Of a stretch of 64,000 nucleotides of DNA, positions 12,857 through 24,819 are shown in pieces; within the stretch, counting starts at the first letter, position 1, and each line of letters starts with the position of its first letter. The notes under the pieces were generated by a model that saw only the letters and a list, made by a program, of their open reading frames with translations, did no database searches and was not told the DNA's origin. Source of the DNA: Metopolophium dirhodum (lineage: Eukaryota > Arthropoda > Insecta > Hemiptera > Aphididae); contig NC_083568.1 of assembly GCF_019925205.1 (NCBI RefSeq), positions 14,320,393-14,384,392 of the forward strand, in the 5' to 3' direction. A program made the translations under genes and the position numbers.

Positions 12857-12896
12857 CACAAGATAAAATATAGCTCTGCCACCAACCATTTCCCAT
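12857..12896 (-). CDS. Tentative private first coding exon for cassette 4
   Basis: On the minus strand an ATG at 12896 opens 13 codons (M-G-N-G-W-W-Q-S-Y-I-L-S-C) plus one base G. It then meets a consensus donor GTAAGT (12856-12851). The single leftover base is exactly what the cassette-4 acceptor, 233 bases downstream, requires; joining them would give an in-frame start. I see no promoter signal upstream, and a phase-matching donor could arise by chance, so this is only a candidate for a BTB-less isoform. Confidence 0.2.
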
Positions 12897-14966
12897 GCAT
12901 AAATTAGGAATGTTTAAAGCAAAACATAGAATAAAATGTTAGTTTAATTTTTAAGAGGTTATTAAAGTGATTGATGATATCTAAAAATAATATTCTTAGA
13001 TTTATCCATTGTACTTTGCTTTTAATTTATCTGAAACAGAAAACATTGTATTTAAATTAATAAGTTTATTGATATTTTTTTAAAAGTACCTAAATTTAAA
13101 AAAAAAAAAAATGTCTAAGTTATATCCTGTATCATACAACAAATTTTAAATTCAGTTACATATTTATATAAAAGAACTTATAATCAATCCTAACTAAACT
13201 ACACACTTAGGCTATTCTAAGACGACATTCATCAAAAATAGTATATAATATTATAATAATTAGTTTAAAAAAAAAATTATAATATAAAATACATTCTTAT
13301 ATAAAATTTAACGGTATACTATTTTCAAATATTAATAAGTCAGACAGTTTCAACTACTCTGGCTATAAAAAGCATAGTTTAAAATAAATTACATAGAACA
13401 TTTTCACAGTTTATTTGTGCAATATAATATAAATAAGTTATACTATAGAAATAATTTCTATCTAATATTAAAATGGGGTAAATGGTTCATAAGTTTAAAA
13501 TGTATTGAATATGAAATGATGAATTATTTGGCAGTAACACAAAAAATATATTTGTAACATTTTGAATGGCAATCTTCATTGCAGCTACTAAGCTTTGCAA
13601 AATCACCCGTAATAACCTATAAAGACATCAAGTTTATATACTTAGAAAATATTTTGGAATTCAACGGTATACCCAGAGGGGTCGGGTCTAGAACCCCCCC
13701 CCCCCCCCATTTACTAACAAAATTTAAAATTCTTAAGGTGCAAACCACTGATTGTATTCTTTTTAAATGTAAAAATATTTGGATCACCAATTTGAAAAAT
13801 TCTTGGATTCGCCCCTGTTTTAGATAACACATTAATTTAGTATATAGTAAATTACTTTGTCCCATTCTTATGTCAGAAAACATTAACACAACATTAATTC
13901 TTTTGGTATAAAGTATAAACTGCTTAATTATCCAGGAATAAAAAATTGTAGTTAATTTCTAAAATGAACACTAGTAAGTTCTAAAACAATAGAAATAAGG
14001 CAAGGTACTACACATAGGAACAAGAATCAAAAAATATTACTTTTTATATTAATCCTATTGGAATTTTTTTTAACAATTAGTTTACAATTAATAAAATATA
14101 GCTACACATATCTATTAGAGTATGACAGGATATAATTAGAAACAGGAGAATATTAAGAAGGTGATACAAAATATTAAAATGAAATTGTTTTCATTCAATT
14201 TGTTTAGATTTAAGTACACTAAATAACTGAAAATGTTTAGCACATTGAACCAACATTGATTTATCATCTCATCAGGTCCACTGGATAGGTTCTTCTTCAA
14301 TCGATATTTTTTTGTACACACCCATATATATATTATCAGTAATATACTTAATGAGTATGATGAATTAAATAGTCGTTTTAATTGAAAAATAAATGTTATT
14401 AGTAAGCTTCTAAGCAAGGTATAATAAAACAAACAACATGGTCCAATCTGCTGGTTTGTCACTCTATATCCAATTTAATAATCAAGTTCTTATTCATTTA
14501 AATTATGCTAAAATTACACTTAATTGTTTAACCTTAACTTAGTCACAGAGACAAATTGTTTCATCAAAATAACTTTTAAAATATTTATATACTTGTTTTA
14601 ATAGATGTGTTCAGATACTTAACTTATGCAACCAAGAAAAGTAATATTTTAACAATTTCAATAAAAACTGGCATATTGTCAAACTACATAATAAATGTAA
14701 TTTCATTGTAACTACTAAACTTAAGAGTAAAGCTCATTTAAAGAATATAAATTATAACGTGTCACCAAATTAATAGATTTAAAAGTTCAACCAACTAATT
14801 TAGTCTGTGTACAAAAATATAAAAATCTTACAATTTAATATTATTTTTTTTTCAATAATAAAAAACTTTTTATGTTTAACATATTATAATACTTTCTAAA
14901 TGTAATAATAAATTAGTAAATAATACGATTGAATAATTCTAATAATCAAGTATAAAAAAAAATTAT
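12897..14966. other. AT-rich intron/spacer
   Basis: No recognised host exon. It contains a possible hAT-like fragment at 13674-13817 with a C15 tract. The long open frame at 14136-14462 (minus) has AT-driven composition (Leu, Ile, Phe, Asn) and no domain, so it is not called as a gene. Confidence 0.5.
13674..13817. mobile_element. Possible short hAT-like element with poly-C tract
   Basis: The left end CAGAGGGGTCGGGTCTAGAA and the complement of the right end CAGGGGCGAATCCAAGAAT are alike. A C15 run (13694-13708) lies just inside the left end. No matching 8-bp duplication is seen, so the limits are uncertain. Confidence 0.35.
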
Positions 14967-15154
14967 TTAATTAAATAAATAGCCATGTCTGATACCCGTG
15001 TGATTTTGAAGATTAGATTTTCTATACGTTTTAAAAGGGCAAAGAGGACATAAAAACGTAGGCTCTTTGCCACACTCAAGTCTGATATGAAGTCGATAAC
15101 TTGTCTTTGAACCATACATTTTTCCACAAGCACATTTATAAGGCTTAATTGTTT
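14967..15154 (-). CDS. lola-type alternative terminal exon 5 (C-x1-C first finger)
   Basis: Short terminal exon read directly from the sequence. The acceptor TTTGATCTGTAG ends at 15155; the exon starts AA (phase 1, Glu with an upstream G) and ends at the TAA at 14969-14967. Sixty-two residues, almost all finger. Finger 1 is C8, C10, H23, C28, so the first knuckle is C-A-C with a single intervening residue instead of two. The linker ECGKEP follows, then finger 2 at C36, C39, H52, H57. The tail is only five residues. The RLEC ending of finger 1 and the S-K-T-S stretch group it with the cassettes at 18821, 50080 and 53389. Whether a C-x1-C knuckle still binds zinc normally is not clear from sequence. 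Confidence 0.85.
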
Positions 15155-15275
15155 CTACAGATCAAACAAAAAAAAACAATATATAGTAAGTATAATTAAT
15201 TAACAAATATTGAAGTCGACACTTAAGTCTGTCTTATAATACTTAAAATGATTAGTATCTTATACAATCAAACTA

Positions 15276-15430
15276 GGTTAACTTGAGCTTCTTTAACTCA
15301 AAATCGTCGATACCTTGAACTTTTTCCCCGGTTCCTAGAATTTTTTATAATTAGGATAATACCCTTGGATAACTCAAATTCTTGAATAACTCTTAACTTT
15401 CCGGCAGGTCCCTTCAACTTCAAGTTAACC
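15276..15430. mobile_element. Possible pogo/Tigger-like MITE
   Basis: GGTTAACTTGAG at 15276-15287 faces TTCAAGTTAACC at 15419-15430. The interior has repeated AACTC / TTGAACTT / CCCTTG motifs of the kind seen inside Tigger-type terminal regions. Assignment is by general resemblance only. Confidence 0.4.
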
Positions 15431-16960
15431 ACAATCGACTATACTTATACATTTTAAGATTTTAAATATGTTGTATGATAAATTAATTATTTAGAGTTTA
15501 TATACTAATATTTAAACATTCTTATTGATTAGATTATTAAGAAAATGTTAAAATAAAATGCAAAAAGTGTTGTTAATCAAATTGTATTTATAGTTATCAA
15601 TATACTTCATCATCAAAAATATATATATTTCTTTTGAACAAGACAAAAATAATTTTTACAGTTAATAATATATTTTTATTATACTTATTTTATAATATAC
15701 ATTTTGTAATTAAAGACTTACTTTTATTATTTATATAAGTATAATCAGTACAATATTTTATAATTTAAAAGTTCGACAATTAATAATGTAATATGTAATA
15801 CTTATTATTATTAACTCTATGAATATACTTAAATTTACAATGTGATGTAAAATTAAAAATATTGTGAAATTTGTAAACAATTTCTTCATAGATTGTTTAA
15901 AATAAGTAAGAATAATAGGTACTAAACGAATAAATTTTGTTTAGTTTTAAACACAGTATTTCATTATGCATGAATTAATGGCTTTATTATTACTTTTCAT
16001 AAAATATGTCAATAATCATATCCATGCAAAAAAAGTATTTCTAATTGATCACTCAATAGATGTATATATAACAAATAAATATATATATATAGGTTTGTAA
16101 GGCATAAATCTTATACTGATGTACTTTATAATTTTTAATAAAGAAATATATATATAATCTAAAATTAAAAAAATCTTTGTTTTAAGTCATAGATTTTAAT
16201 AATTATCATCATACTATGATTTGTGTATAAATAATATATAGTATATTTAATTATTGATATTCCATTTATTCTTAAAGGAAACACAATTTATCAGGTATTA
16301 TTAGGAGATAACTATTAATAATAATTATGTATTTAAATATATATATATATATATATTAAAAATAATGGTAGTATACTAATGCCGTATTCAATAAATATAC
16401 AATTATTTAAAAAATTTAATTGCTATTTTTATCTAAATTGTATAGGTTATTCAATTATATCTAATACTCATAAGCTTCAATAATTTACTCTTAAATAAAT
16501 TATTGACAGACATGACAAAAAAAAATATAATGGGGTCTAATTAAAATGATTTTTGCTTTAAATTATCTTCTTTTGTTATATTATGACAAACCACTCTTTA
16601 CATTTCTCTTTTTATTGCTGTAAGGTCAGTCCTATTTAAAAAAAAAATACTAAGGAAACTAGTATTTAATAATTTAAAAACATTACGATTATAATCCAAT
16701 TAATACCCGGATAACATTATATATTAATACCTCGGTAACAATATATATAATAAGTTACATTTAACTTAACAATCAAGCCACAAATTTATAAACATATAGA
16801 CCCATTTTAGTAAGTATCTTGTGTGTGATACAGGCCACAAATTGTAGTGCAAACATATTGATAATAAATTTAATTAAAATGCATTATATAACAAAATCAA
16901 TACTAATCTTTTTAATTTAAGTAAGTAGTATAGTGAATATAGTAAACTTAAAGTATGTAT

Positions 16961-17193
16961 AAAACGGTTTAAATCCACGAATACTTATATTTTTACTGTT
17001 AATCTTAATAACTCAAAATATCAGTAAAGATTGTCACACTGCAGTGTTGGCGGTAAAATTCTGTTGTCATGACAGTGCTGCCGCTGTGGCGATAAAATTG
17101 TGTCCGGCTTCATTTTGCTGTAACCGCTACCACCACCACTGCAGTGTGTGAGGATTTTAAAAAAGCATGTATTTATGGATTTTAAACCGTTTT
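16961..17193. mobile_element. MITE with AAAACGGTTTAAA ends
   Basis: 233 bp. The left end AAAACGGTTTAAATCCACGA and the complement of the right end AAAACGGTTTAAAATCCATA align over about 25 bp. The middle is GC-rich with CACTGCAGTG palindromes near both sides. Non-coding; superfamily not recognised. Confidence 0.6.
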
Positions 17194-18044
17194 AACGCAA
17201 ATACCTTATTAACTGAATATCTTATCTAATTCATGATATGGTCAATAAAACAAAAACTTGATTTTTGATCCAATATTGTGATGTAATATTTGTGATCATT
17301 TTGTTGTACCGTATTGCCCAAAGCATTTTTAAATAATAGAGGGTAGTTTGTTACAGTTTCCTAACATTAATAGTAACATGCGTGACTAACATCAAGAAAA
17401 CAGGTGTCAATCTCTAGAGTCCCATTATTTATTTCAGATTCATTTAAGTATAATATTATGTATTTTGAACAAATATTGAAGTTCTTAGTAAGTATCTTAG
17501 TAAAAGAATAAAAGATATTCATGAATAAATAATTATATATAACTGCAAGTGCAGCAAACCATTTTGTAAATAGATACTTTATGGGTAATTGTACAGTTTC
17601 CAACAATTTTTAGTTTTGCTTCAGCTAAAATTTAACTAAATTACACCCGTGGTCTTGATTGAGATATTAGCATAAATACTAATTTTAACTTTAGATACTA
17701 TTAAATAAAAAGGTCTATTATTATGACTTGTGTTTTATTATTTATATATAATGTATACCAACATTTAATATAATGTTTCTCTGGTGAATTAGTATTAAAA
17801 AACATCTTCATTTTTAATCAGAAATTAATGTTTTATTTAACTTACATTTACAATAACTTGATCAAATAAAATAAACATTTATTTTTAAGCATACGCAAAA
17901 AATCAGTTATAGTGATTTTTTTTAAAATTAAACTGGAATTTTTTAAAAATAAAAAGTACTTGCATAAATTAGTTATTATCTACAAAAATTTAAATCAAAA
18001 TATGGTGGTAAAAAAAGTGATATTATATAAAGTTATGTATAATG

Positions 18045-18520
18045 AAGGCGCTTGGTGCCGATGCCATTTTGTCCTCAAAATTACACTCTGCGGGTATAAG
18101 GATACCGCCTTGTAGAATAAACCAAATATCATGATTTTTTTTTTTAATTGCGGGAGGGAAATATTCTGCAGCTTGCATTGATCACTGTTTTTCAATATTT
18201 TATTCTCAAACTTAATAATATGTCTAAAAAAAAACAAGATAAAATGCATTTTTAACAAATTTTTAGAAAATCAGAGATTGATGCGGGCTGTAGGAAGTCT
18301 TCTTCTATCAGATAAAAAAATAGTCATCAAAATCTGACAATTCTACAAAGCCTGAGAGTTATTCCCGTAAAGTAGTTTTTTTTGATATAATACACCCTAT
18401 CAACCCTCCTAAATAGGTATCGGGTAGTAGATAAGTGGAAAAGTAAATAATTAAGATGGCAACTAAAATATAAAATTTTATTGAATTTCAGAAAGTTTGA
18501 AAAACTGGCACCGGCCCCTT
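18045..18520. mobile_element. Candidate transposon with GGTGCC inverted ends
   Basis: AAGGCGCTTGGTGCC at 18045-18059 faces GGCACCGGCCCCTT at 18507-18520. The ends are short and imperfect, and the interior has no coding. No target duplication was identified. Confidence 0.35.
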
Positions 18521-18820
18521 AATAAATATTCTTTACTTATAACTAAGAAAATGGATATTATATTTTAGCAGTATGAGAATTTGCTTAAAATCTTTTATGT
18601 TTAAAATTGAAACCATAATTATGTTTCCTATGTATAATGGATCCACAATTTTTATCAATTTAGTTAATATGTTCCTATATGCAATCATATTATTTGATTA
18701 TTATAATAAGAATATTATTTTTATTTTTATTTTTTTGACAATATTATAATTGTATATATATATATATATATATACAATATTATATATACATTATATATAT
18801 ATACATACAATAAAATAAAG

Positions 18821-19077
18821 TCATTCAGTCTGAACTACACAACGATGTTTACAATAAGTATGTTTCTGTAAGGCTATTTTCTGGTATGCTTTGTATGGGC
18901 AATGGTCACATTTGAATTGTGGTTCTTTTCCACATTCTAATCGCATATGCAGACTTAGACTTGTTTTAGACTTGTAATTTTTTCCACATGGGCACACCCA
19001 TCGGCCATCAACAAACTGAACATTATGCATTGATACAGAAGGCTTCCTGCCTCTGTGCGCCAAGAAGAAATGTGTAC
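18821..19077 (-). CDS. lola-type alternative terminal exon 6 (C-x1-C first finger)
   Basis: Terminal zinc-finger exon. The acceptor TTTATCACCAG ends at 19078; the exon starts GT (phase 1). Eighty-five residues: a basic leader containing H-R-G-R-K-P, then W-V-C-P-C-G, so finger 1 is C29, C31, H44, C49 with a one-residue first knuckle. The linker ECGKEP leads to finger 2 at C57, C60, H73, H78, and a short tail ends at the TGA-equivalent stop at 18821-18823. S-K-T-S-L-S-L-H and RLECGKEP are shared with the plus-strand exon at 53389, and R-W-V-C-P with the plus-strand exon at 50080. So its closest relatives in the window are on the other strand. It is the first cassette reached by a minus-strand transcript from the 28-kb island. 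Confidence 0.9.
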
Positions 19078-22000
19078 CTGGTGATAAACGTTAACTGTGG
19101 TTACCTTTGTATTAAAAATAATAAACACAATAATAAATTGAATAAAAGCTAAGCAAATTAAAAAAAAGAAGTTTGGGTTTTCAGTCCATTAGTTTCAGGT
19201 TGTTAATGATACACCCTGATTATGTAAAAAGATTATCTCTAGATATTTCAAAAATTTAACTAATTACTTGATACAATTTAAACTTTAAAAACCTAAGTTT
19301 ATAAATATAGCTATTTCATCTGTTCCACATCACGCTGATCACTCAATAAATACTCCTATTTTAACCTGATGTTATATACCATATTAAAAAATAACATTTT
19401 TATTATAAATCTTATGAATTTATTCCTTTTTCCATATATCTGTAAAATTTGTTAACAAAACAATGACTTAAAAAAAAAAAAAACAAAACAAATTATCACA
19501 GAGGGAAAAATACATATGTTGCGTTACAAAAGGAAATTATAAATGACAATTGTGATATTGTATACAAAATATATATTATGTAAAAAATGTCTATATTGTA
19601 TTAACAAAAATTGATCGCAACAGTAAATTATTAAAAAAAAAAATAATACAAAATTTAATATCAATTGAAAACCATCGATACAGAAGTCATTAAAATTACT
19701 ATTATACAATAATTAACAAATTCAATAAGATTGGTATTATCACCAGGTGAATAAAGGTTAATTATAATTTTAACTATAAACATGATTATTAAAAATATGA
19801 ATAGTATTCAAAAAATATGTATAAATTTAAAATATACAAAAAACTAATCAAATTGTAAAATGTGTATAACAGTAAATCAGTTTTAGGAAATATTGAATGA
19901 TTTTAAAAGAAATAATGAATTTTTTAATTTATTATTTTAAACAAATATTTTGAACTGGCATGAAACATGGTAATTTTGTGGATATTAACACAGTAGGTTC
20001 AATACATTTTTCCGGGGAAAATTTTTGAAGCAGTAGGAACTATAGAATGAAATTCTATTTTGATTAAATTGTCACTTGAACTTCTTATGCTGAGTCAACC
20101 CTGATTTTGTAGTGTAATATGATGACAACCAACGCAACTGAAGGCTCCGACGGAAACTGGGAAAAAACACAAGGAAACATTAAAAGGAATGATATAGCAG
20201 AAACAGAACTACAGTGGATACAAATCACAAACTGATAAAAGAGGATATCAACATTTTTCTAAATAAAGACAATGAACATAATAATAATAAGTAAAATTAT
20301 GTAGATGAAATAATTTTTGTTCACATAAATTATGTTTTATTTTATAATATTTAACTTTTCAATATTACATATTATATAGCTTTTAATGATGATTTAATGA
20401 GGTAATAAATATATTGAGGGTAAATTCTACTTAAGCAGCAATTGTAAATTTTAATTTAAAAGTAAAATTGGCTATTAGATTTTATATTAAAAACAGTTAC
20501 TTTAATGAAGTATTAACATAATATTTTAGGCAAAAAATACATTTTGTAATTTGTCTTTTATCTTAAAATATTTTATGTTTGCATAATTAATTAGAATCTA
20601 TCATTATCTGTATTATTTTAGGTTAGATAAAATATAAATGATATAATTTTTTTAAATTTTTATCTATACCTGAATGATTTAAAAATACAGTTGAAAAACT
20701 TTCTAAAAATAAAATACAGCTTAGATAAATAATATTTTAAATAAATCTTGCTATCCCACAAAGTTGAGCATATTTATTAAAACTTATCAGTTTAATCCTA
20801 AGATTCAAAAAATAAAATTATACTTAAATTAGTATAATTATTTCAAATATTATGATTATAATGAAATGTTTTCATTCAACCTTGTTTAATTTCTATAAAG
20901 AAAATGTAAATCTCTTATAACAGAAGTCAAAAGTTTTTAATTCTTTAAAACTTTATTTTAAATGAAATATTGTTGATAGTAAACAAATAATTTGTTTGTT
21001 ATCAAAAACTGCTCACACAAAATATATTTTAAAAATATGATCAATATACATACCATTATTTTGAAACAAACAAAATTAGTAATAAAATTTAAATAAGCAT
21101 TAAAAACATTAGTATTTGGATTCATAATTTCATGAAATTAATTATGAGCATAACTGAAAAATATAACAGAGTATCTAATCATACTTACATTAATTAATAA
21201 TTATTATTTTTAAATAATAATAAACAATCAGTAATTAATGTTAATACATAATTAAATATGATATTCAACTCAGTCTGAAAAACTTAATAAAGCATTTTCA
21301 TATATTATAAATAGAATATAAACAAAGTATATATTTATTACCTGATTATATGAAAATTAGTTGTTTCATTGCTTGAGCTGAAGCCTGAAATACTAAGGAA
21401 TTAATTCTTAAGGAATATTAAGAATGGAAGAATATTATACATACATATTTAAGTATTTTTTTAAAGATATACTAGATTACAGAAAAAGTACTGTTAATAA
21501 TGGAATGTAATAGGACCATAAATAATCCTTGGATTACAATAACATGTAACATAGTTTTGAATAATTTTTCTTAAAAGCTAAATAACCTTGGTTACCAATA
21601 CTTACCTTACACAATAGACAATTTTGATCCAAATTACAAAAAAAATATATTACGATACACAAAATTACATATAAAATATTAAATAATGATGAAAAAAAGT
21701 TGTAGATTCTTCAATTATGTTGAACTTCAATACTTTTTTTTCTTTTACACAACACCAATTTAAATTTAAAAACAAACACTTAACATAAATGTCATTAACT
21801 CAACTGATAAATGTACTTATTCACATTAGAACAAGTAAATACACTTATTTTTAATAATATCTCAATGGTTATAAATTATAATAAATTATAATTTAATTCA
21901 GTTAAAAAAAACTAGAGAATCATTTCATCAATACACTTGGATATACTAAATTTTGTATATTTAAATAGATATTTAACTTCATAGCTAAAAAACTTAATTA

Positions 22001-22509
22001 CTATGAAACAAAAGTGAATGAAAAACTTAATGAAACAATAATGGTCTATAAATATAATAGTTGTATATTCTTTTGTTTTACGAAGAATGTGTTTATACAC
22101 TAATAATTACGTAAAAACAAAACAATATATTTTAAAAAAATTGTATTTATAAAAAAAATTTTGAAAAAAAACAAAACATCAGTTAGTAAGTGTACATAAA
22201 TAATAGGGAAACAATAAAATTAAGTTTTTTCATTACATGCTAGAAATGATTTAAAAATTAAATAACACTAGAATATAGAGGTTAAACTAATAAAGTAATA
22301 ATTGAGTAGATCTTCCTAAAAATATCATTGTTTAAATAACATTTAATCATTGAATTTAAAAAATTAAAAAATGTAACTCTTTTAAAAAAAATTTTTTTTT
22401 AATTTTATTTTTACTTTTCTGTTACCTACCTAAAATTTTATTTTTCAAATTGTGCATTAACTATAATTTAAAATAAACGTTATTAGTTACCAACAAAATT
22501 AAATGTATC

Positions 22510-22575
22510 AACAAGACAATTGAATGAAATGTGTAAGCAAGGAAGATTACACATTCCATTCAACGTTGCCTTGTT
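22510..22575. ncRNA. Candidate microRNA-like hairpin
   Basis: A 66-base inverted repeat. One arm contains TTGAATGAAATGTGTAA and the other TTACACATTCCATTCAA, with outer pairing of AACAAG to CTTGTT. I count about 27 paired positions with two mismatches, a two-base bulge and a loop of about 10 bases, which is the size and shape of an animal pre-miRNA. Neither arm matches a miRNA I know. A very short MITE remnant would look the same, and the strand cannot be told from sequence. Confidence 0.3.
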
Positions 22576-23082
22576 TTGAATCATAGTTTGAACTATTGAA
22601 ATTATTAATTTGATATAAATTTTAATTAACTCTCACATAAATTAACCCTTGAACTTTTTTTGGTCCATTGTGACCCTTATACTTAACTGATGCTTTATTC
22701 ACAATATTATATTATTCATAGAAAACTTTTTCAAAAGTTTTATCTAAAATATAAAATGAATAATAAATTTATTAAATACTTGTTTTAACATAAAAATCCA
22801 AATGTACAGATGAATATTTTTTGTCTCCTTTACCAAACCTTTAGTTGAAAACTTGAAACCATTAACAGATTTTGCATCTTGATTTACGGCCAGCTACAAC
22901 TGAAAGCGTATAAAAGCAAAAAAACCTAAACATAACTTACTTTGTAAATCAAAAACTTACAAATGAGACACGTGTAAATAACATTGCATCTTACTCTACA
23001 ATAGATATCAACAATGTAACTACCATTTGTAATATTTAGTATAATTAATTATATTTAACATATTAAGCAAAGCAAAACTTAC

Positions 23083-23196
23083 CAGTATTTCTTCATAATC
23101 TTCAAAGGGACAAAAAATAAAGGATTCTCTGATTTTTACCTTAAAACTAAATATACATTCAAAGTTATGTGTAGTTTGAACACCATAGTGCACCAT
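23083..23196 (-). CDS. Tentative small coding exon (38 codons)
   Basis: An ATG at 23196, just after an in-frame upstream TAG, opens exactly 38 codons. These contain N-F-E-C-I-F-S-F and R-E-S-F-I-F-C-P-F-E-D-Y-E-E-I-L and run into a consensus donor GTAAGT (23082-23077), ending in phase 0. The residue mix is less AT-driven than chance frames nearby. I recognise no family. Phase 0 does not fit the cassette acceptors, so if real it belongs to another transcript or precedes an unseen exon. Confidence 0.2.
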
Positions 23197-24819
23197 AAAA
23201 ATATAACTCTATTCTATTAAATATAATAAAATAGAACTTTTTATAAAGATAAAACAAACCTTAACTACAAGTCAACTACAGTATAGTCAACATTATGTTT
23301 ACTACCTAATTTAATTTATACTAGGTATTTAATAAAAATTCACCTAATCAAAATCTTATATACTTAATACAAAATAATGATTTATTTTAACAGCCAGGTA
23401 GAATATTATACAATAGGTACATTAACAAAATTTATAATAATAAATTAGCAATTCTAAATGATTATATTGGGATTGCTTGATAATTTTCCTTTTTTGCTAT
23501 AAGAGATACTCTTACCATCAGTAGCATAATATGGGAGAAATAAATTTCAAAAATATTTAGATTTTTTTTAGATCTACCTATAATCAATATTCATCCACTT
23601 ACCTTATATGTTACCAAGTTTGGACTTACTATAATTTCAATGCCAAGTCTGAAACAAAATAATATAAGCTTTATAAATAACAAGATTTTAGTCATTCTAC
23701 TCAAATTATTCACTACCTAGCTATATTATATAATTGTATGTTAATACTAAAGTTTAGGAAATAAATAGAAAATAATGATGACAAACGGTCATACGCATGA
23801 TATAAAATATAATAACACATTTTTAGTAGGTACCTCGTGAAATCACACAAGTGATCATAATTTTTATTTTAGAAAAATGGTTTCTGTTTATTGTCCAGTG
23901 TTTAAATTGATGTTTTATTTAGTATTTTATGGTGATTTGTGGTCAAACCCTAAATAACATATTTAATAAAATAATACAAATGTGTACAAAATTTTTTTCA
24001 TAAACGCATTAAAAAAGTAAGAATGTATTTTAATACAATTTGTTAACATAATATAAAATATGATCTATTGGGTATAATTTATTATTTTACAACATACATT
24101 ATATTGAATATAACATTAAAGGAATTGAGCAATAAAAATATTATTGAAAAAAAAATGGAAATTTATAGTCTATCCATAAATTGATCAATGTATTATTTTG
24201 TGAACAAGAACTACATTTTTAAAATCCAAACTATTAAAATGTAGGTACCTATGTCTATTATATTTGTTTCAAACCCTTCTCATTATACATAAAATAAAAT
24301 ACAGTGAATTCCACTTAATGTGATCACTGGTTTATAGAATAAACCATTTATTGGAATCATAAAAGATAAACCCATACCAAATTGTATGTTATCAATATTA
24401 AATTGACCTTTTAATAGAATCACTAATGTACTGGATAATTAAATCACTTTTATAAATATATTTTCGATTTCATGGTTTTTCAGACTGATTATGTTAGGCG
24501 CACAATGGAGGGTTCAATGGTAGTAGTTGTTACCCTTGATTTTTTGTTAGCTGGGTGGGTGGACCACCTGGCTCCAAAATATTTACATCATAAAAATTCT
24601 ACTACGTATAAAAATATTGAAAATAAACTATTGAATAATTATAGGCTATAGACATAAGTCTATTAGCCAATATAGAGGTAACCAATTCAATTTGCTACCC
24701 CTATTAATTTTGAGTGTGCGCCACTGGTAAGGAGACCAATGCTGGTATAAGGTATTTAGTATACAATTCAATTGGATTTTTAAACTTATCGATGTATTAA
24801 TATATAACCTGTCATTTAG

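Larger units (their letters stand above)
15155..18820. other. AT-rich intron/spacer with small elements
   Basis: No host exon recognised. It contains a pogo-like fragment (15276-15430), a MITE (16961-17193), a candidate element (18045-18520) and TA microsatellites near 16341-16358 and 18752-18775. Confidence 0.5.

Noticed and set aside
14136..14462. 108-codon minus-strand frame
   Set aside because: Composition is AT-driven (Leu, Ile, Phe, Asn), there is no domain or signal, and it sits in an intron-like region.
20119..20235. 38-codon plus-strand frame in a GC-richer patch
   Set aside because: It has an ATG and balanced composition, but I recognise no family and see no splice sites or neighbours; probably a transposon fragment.
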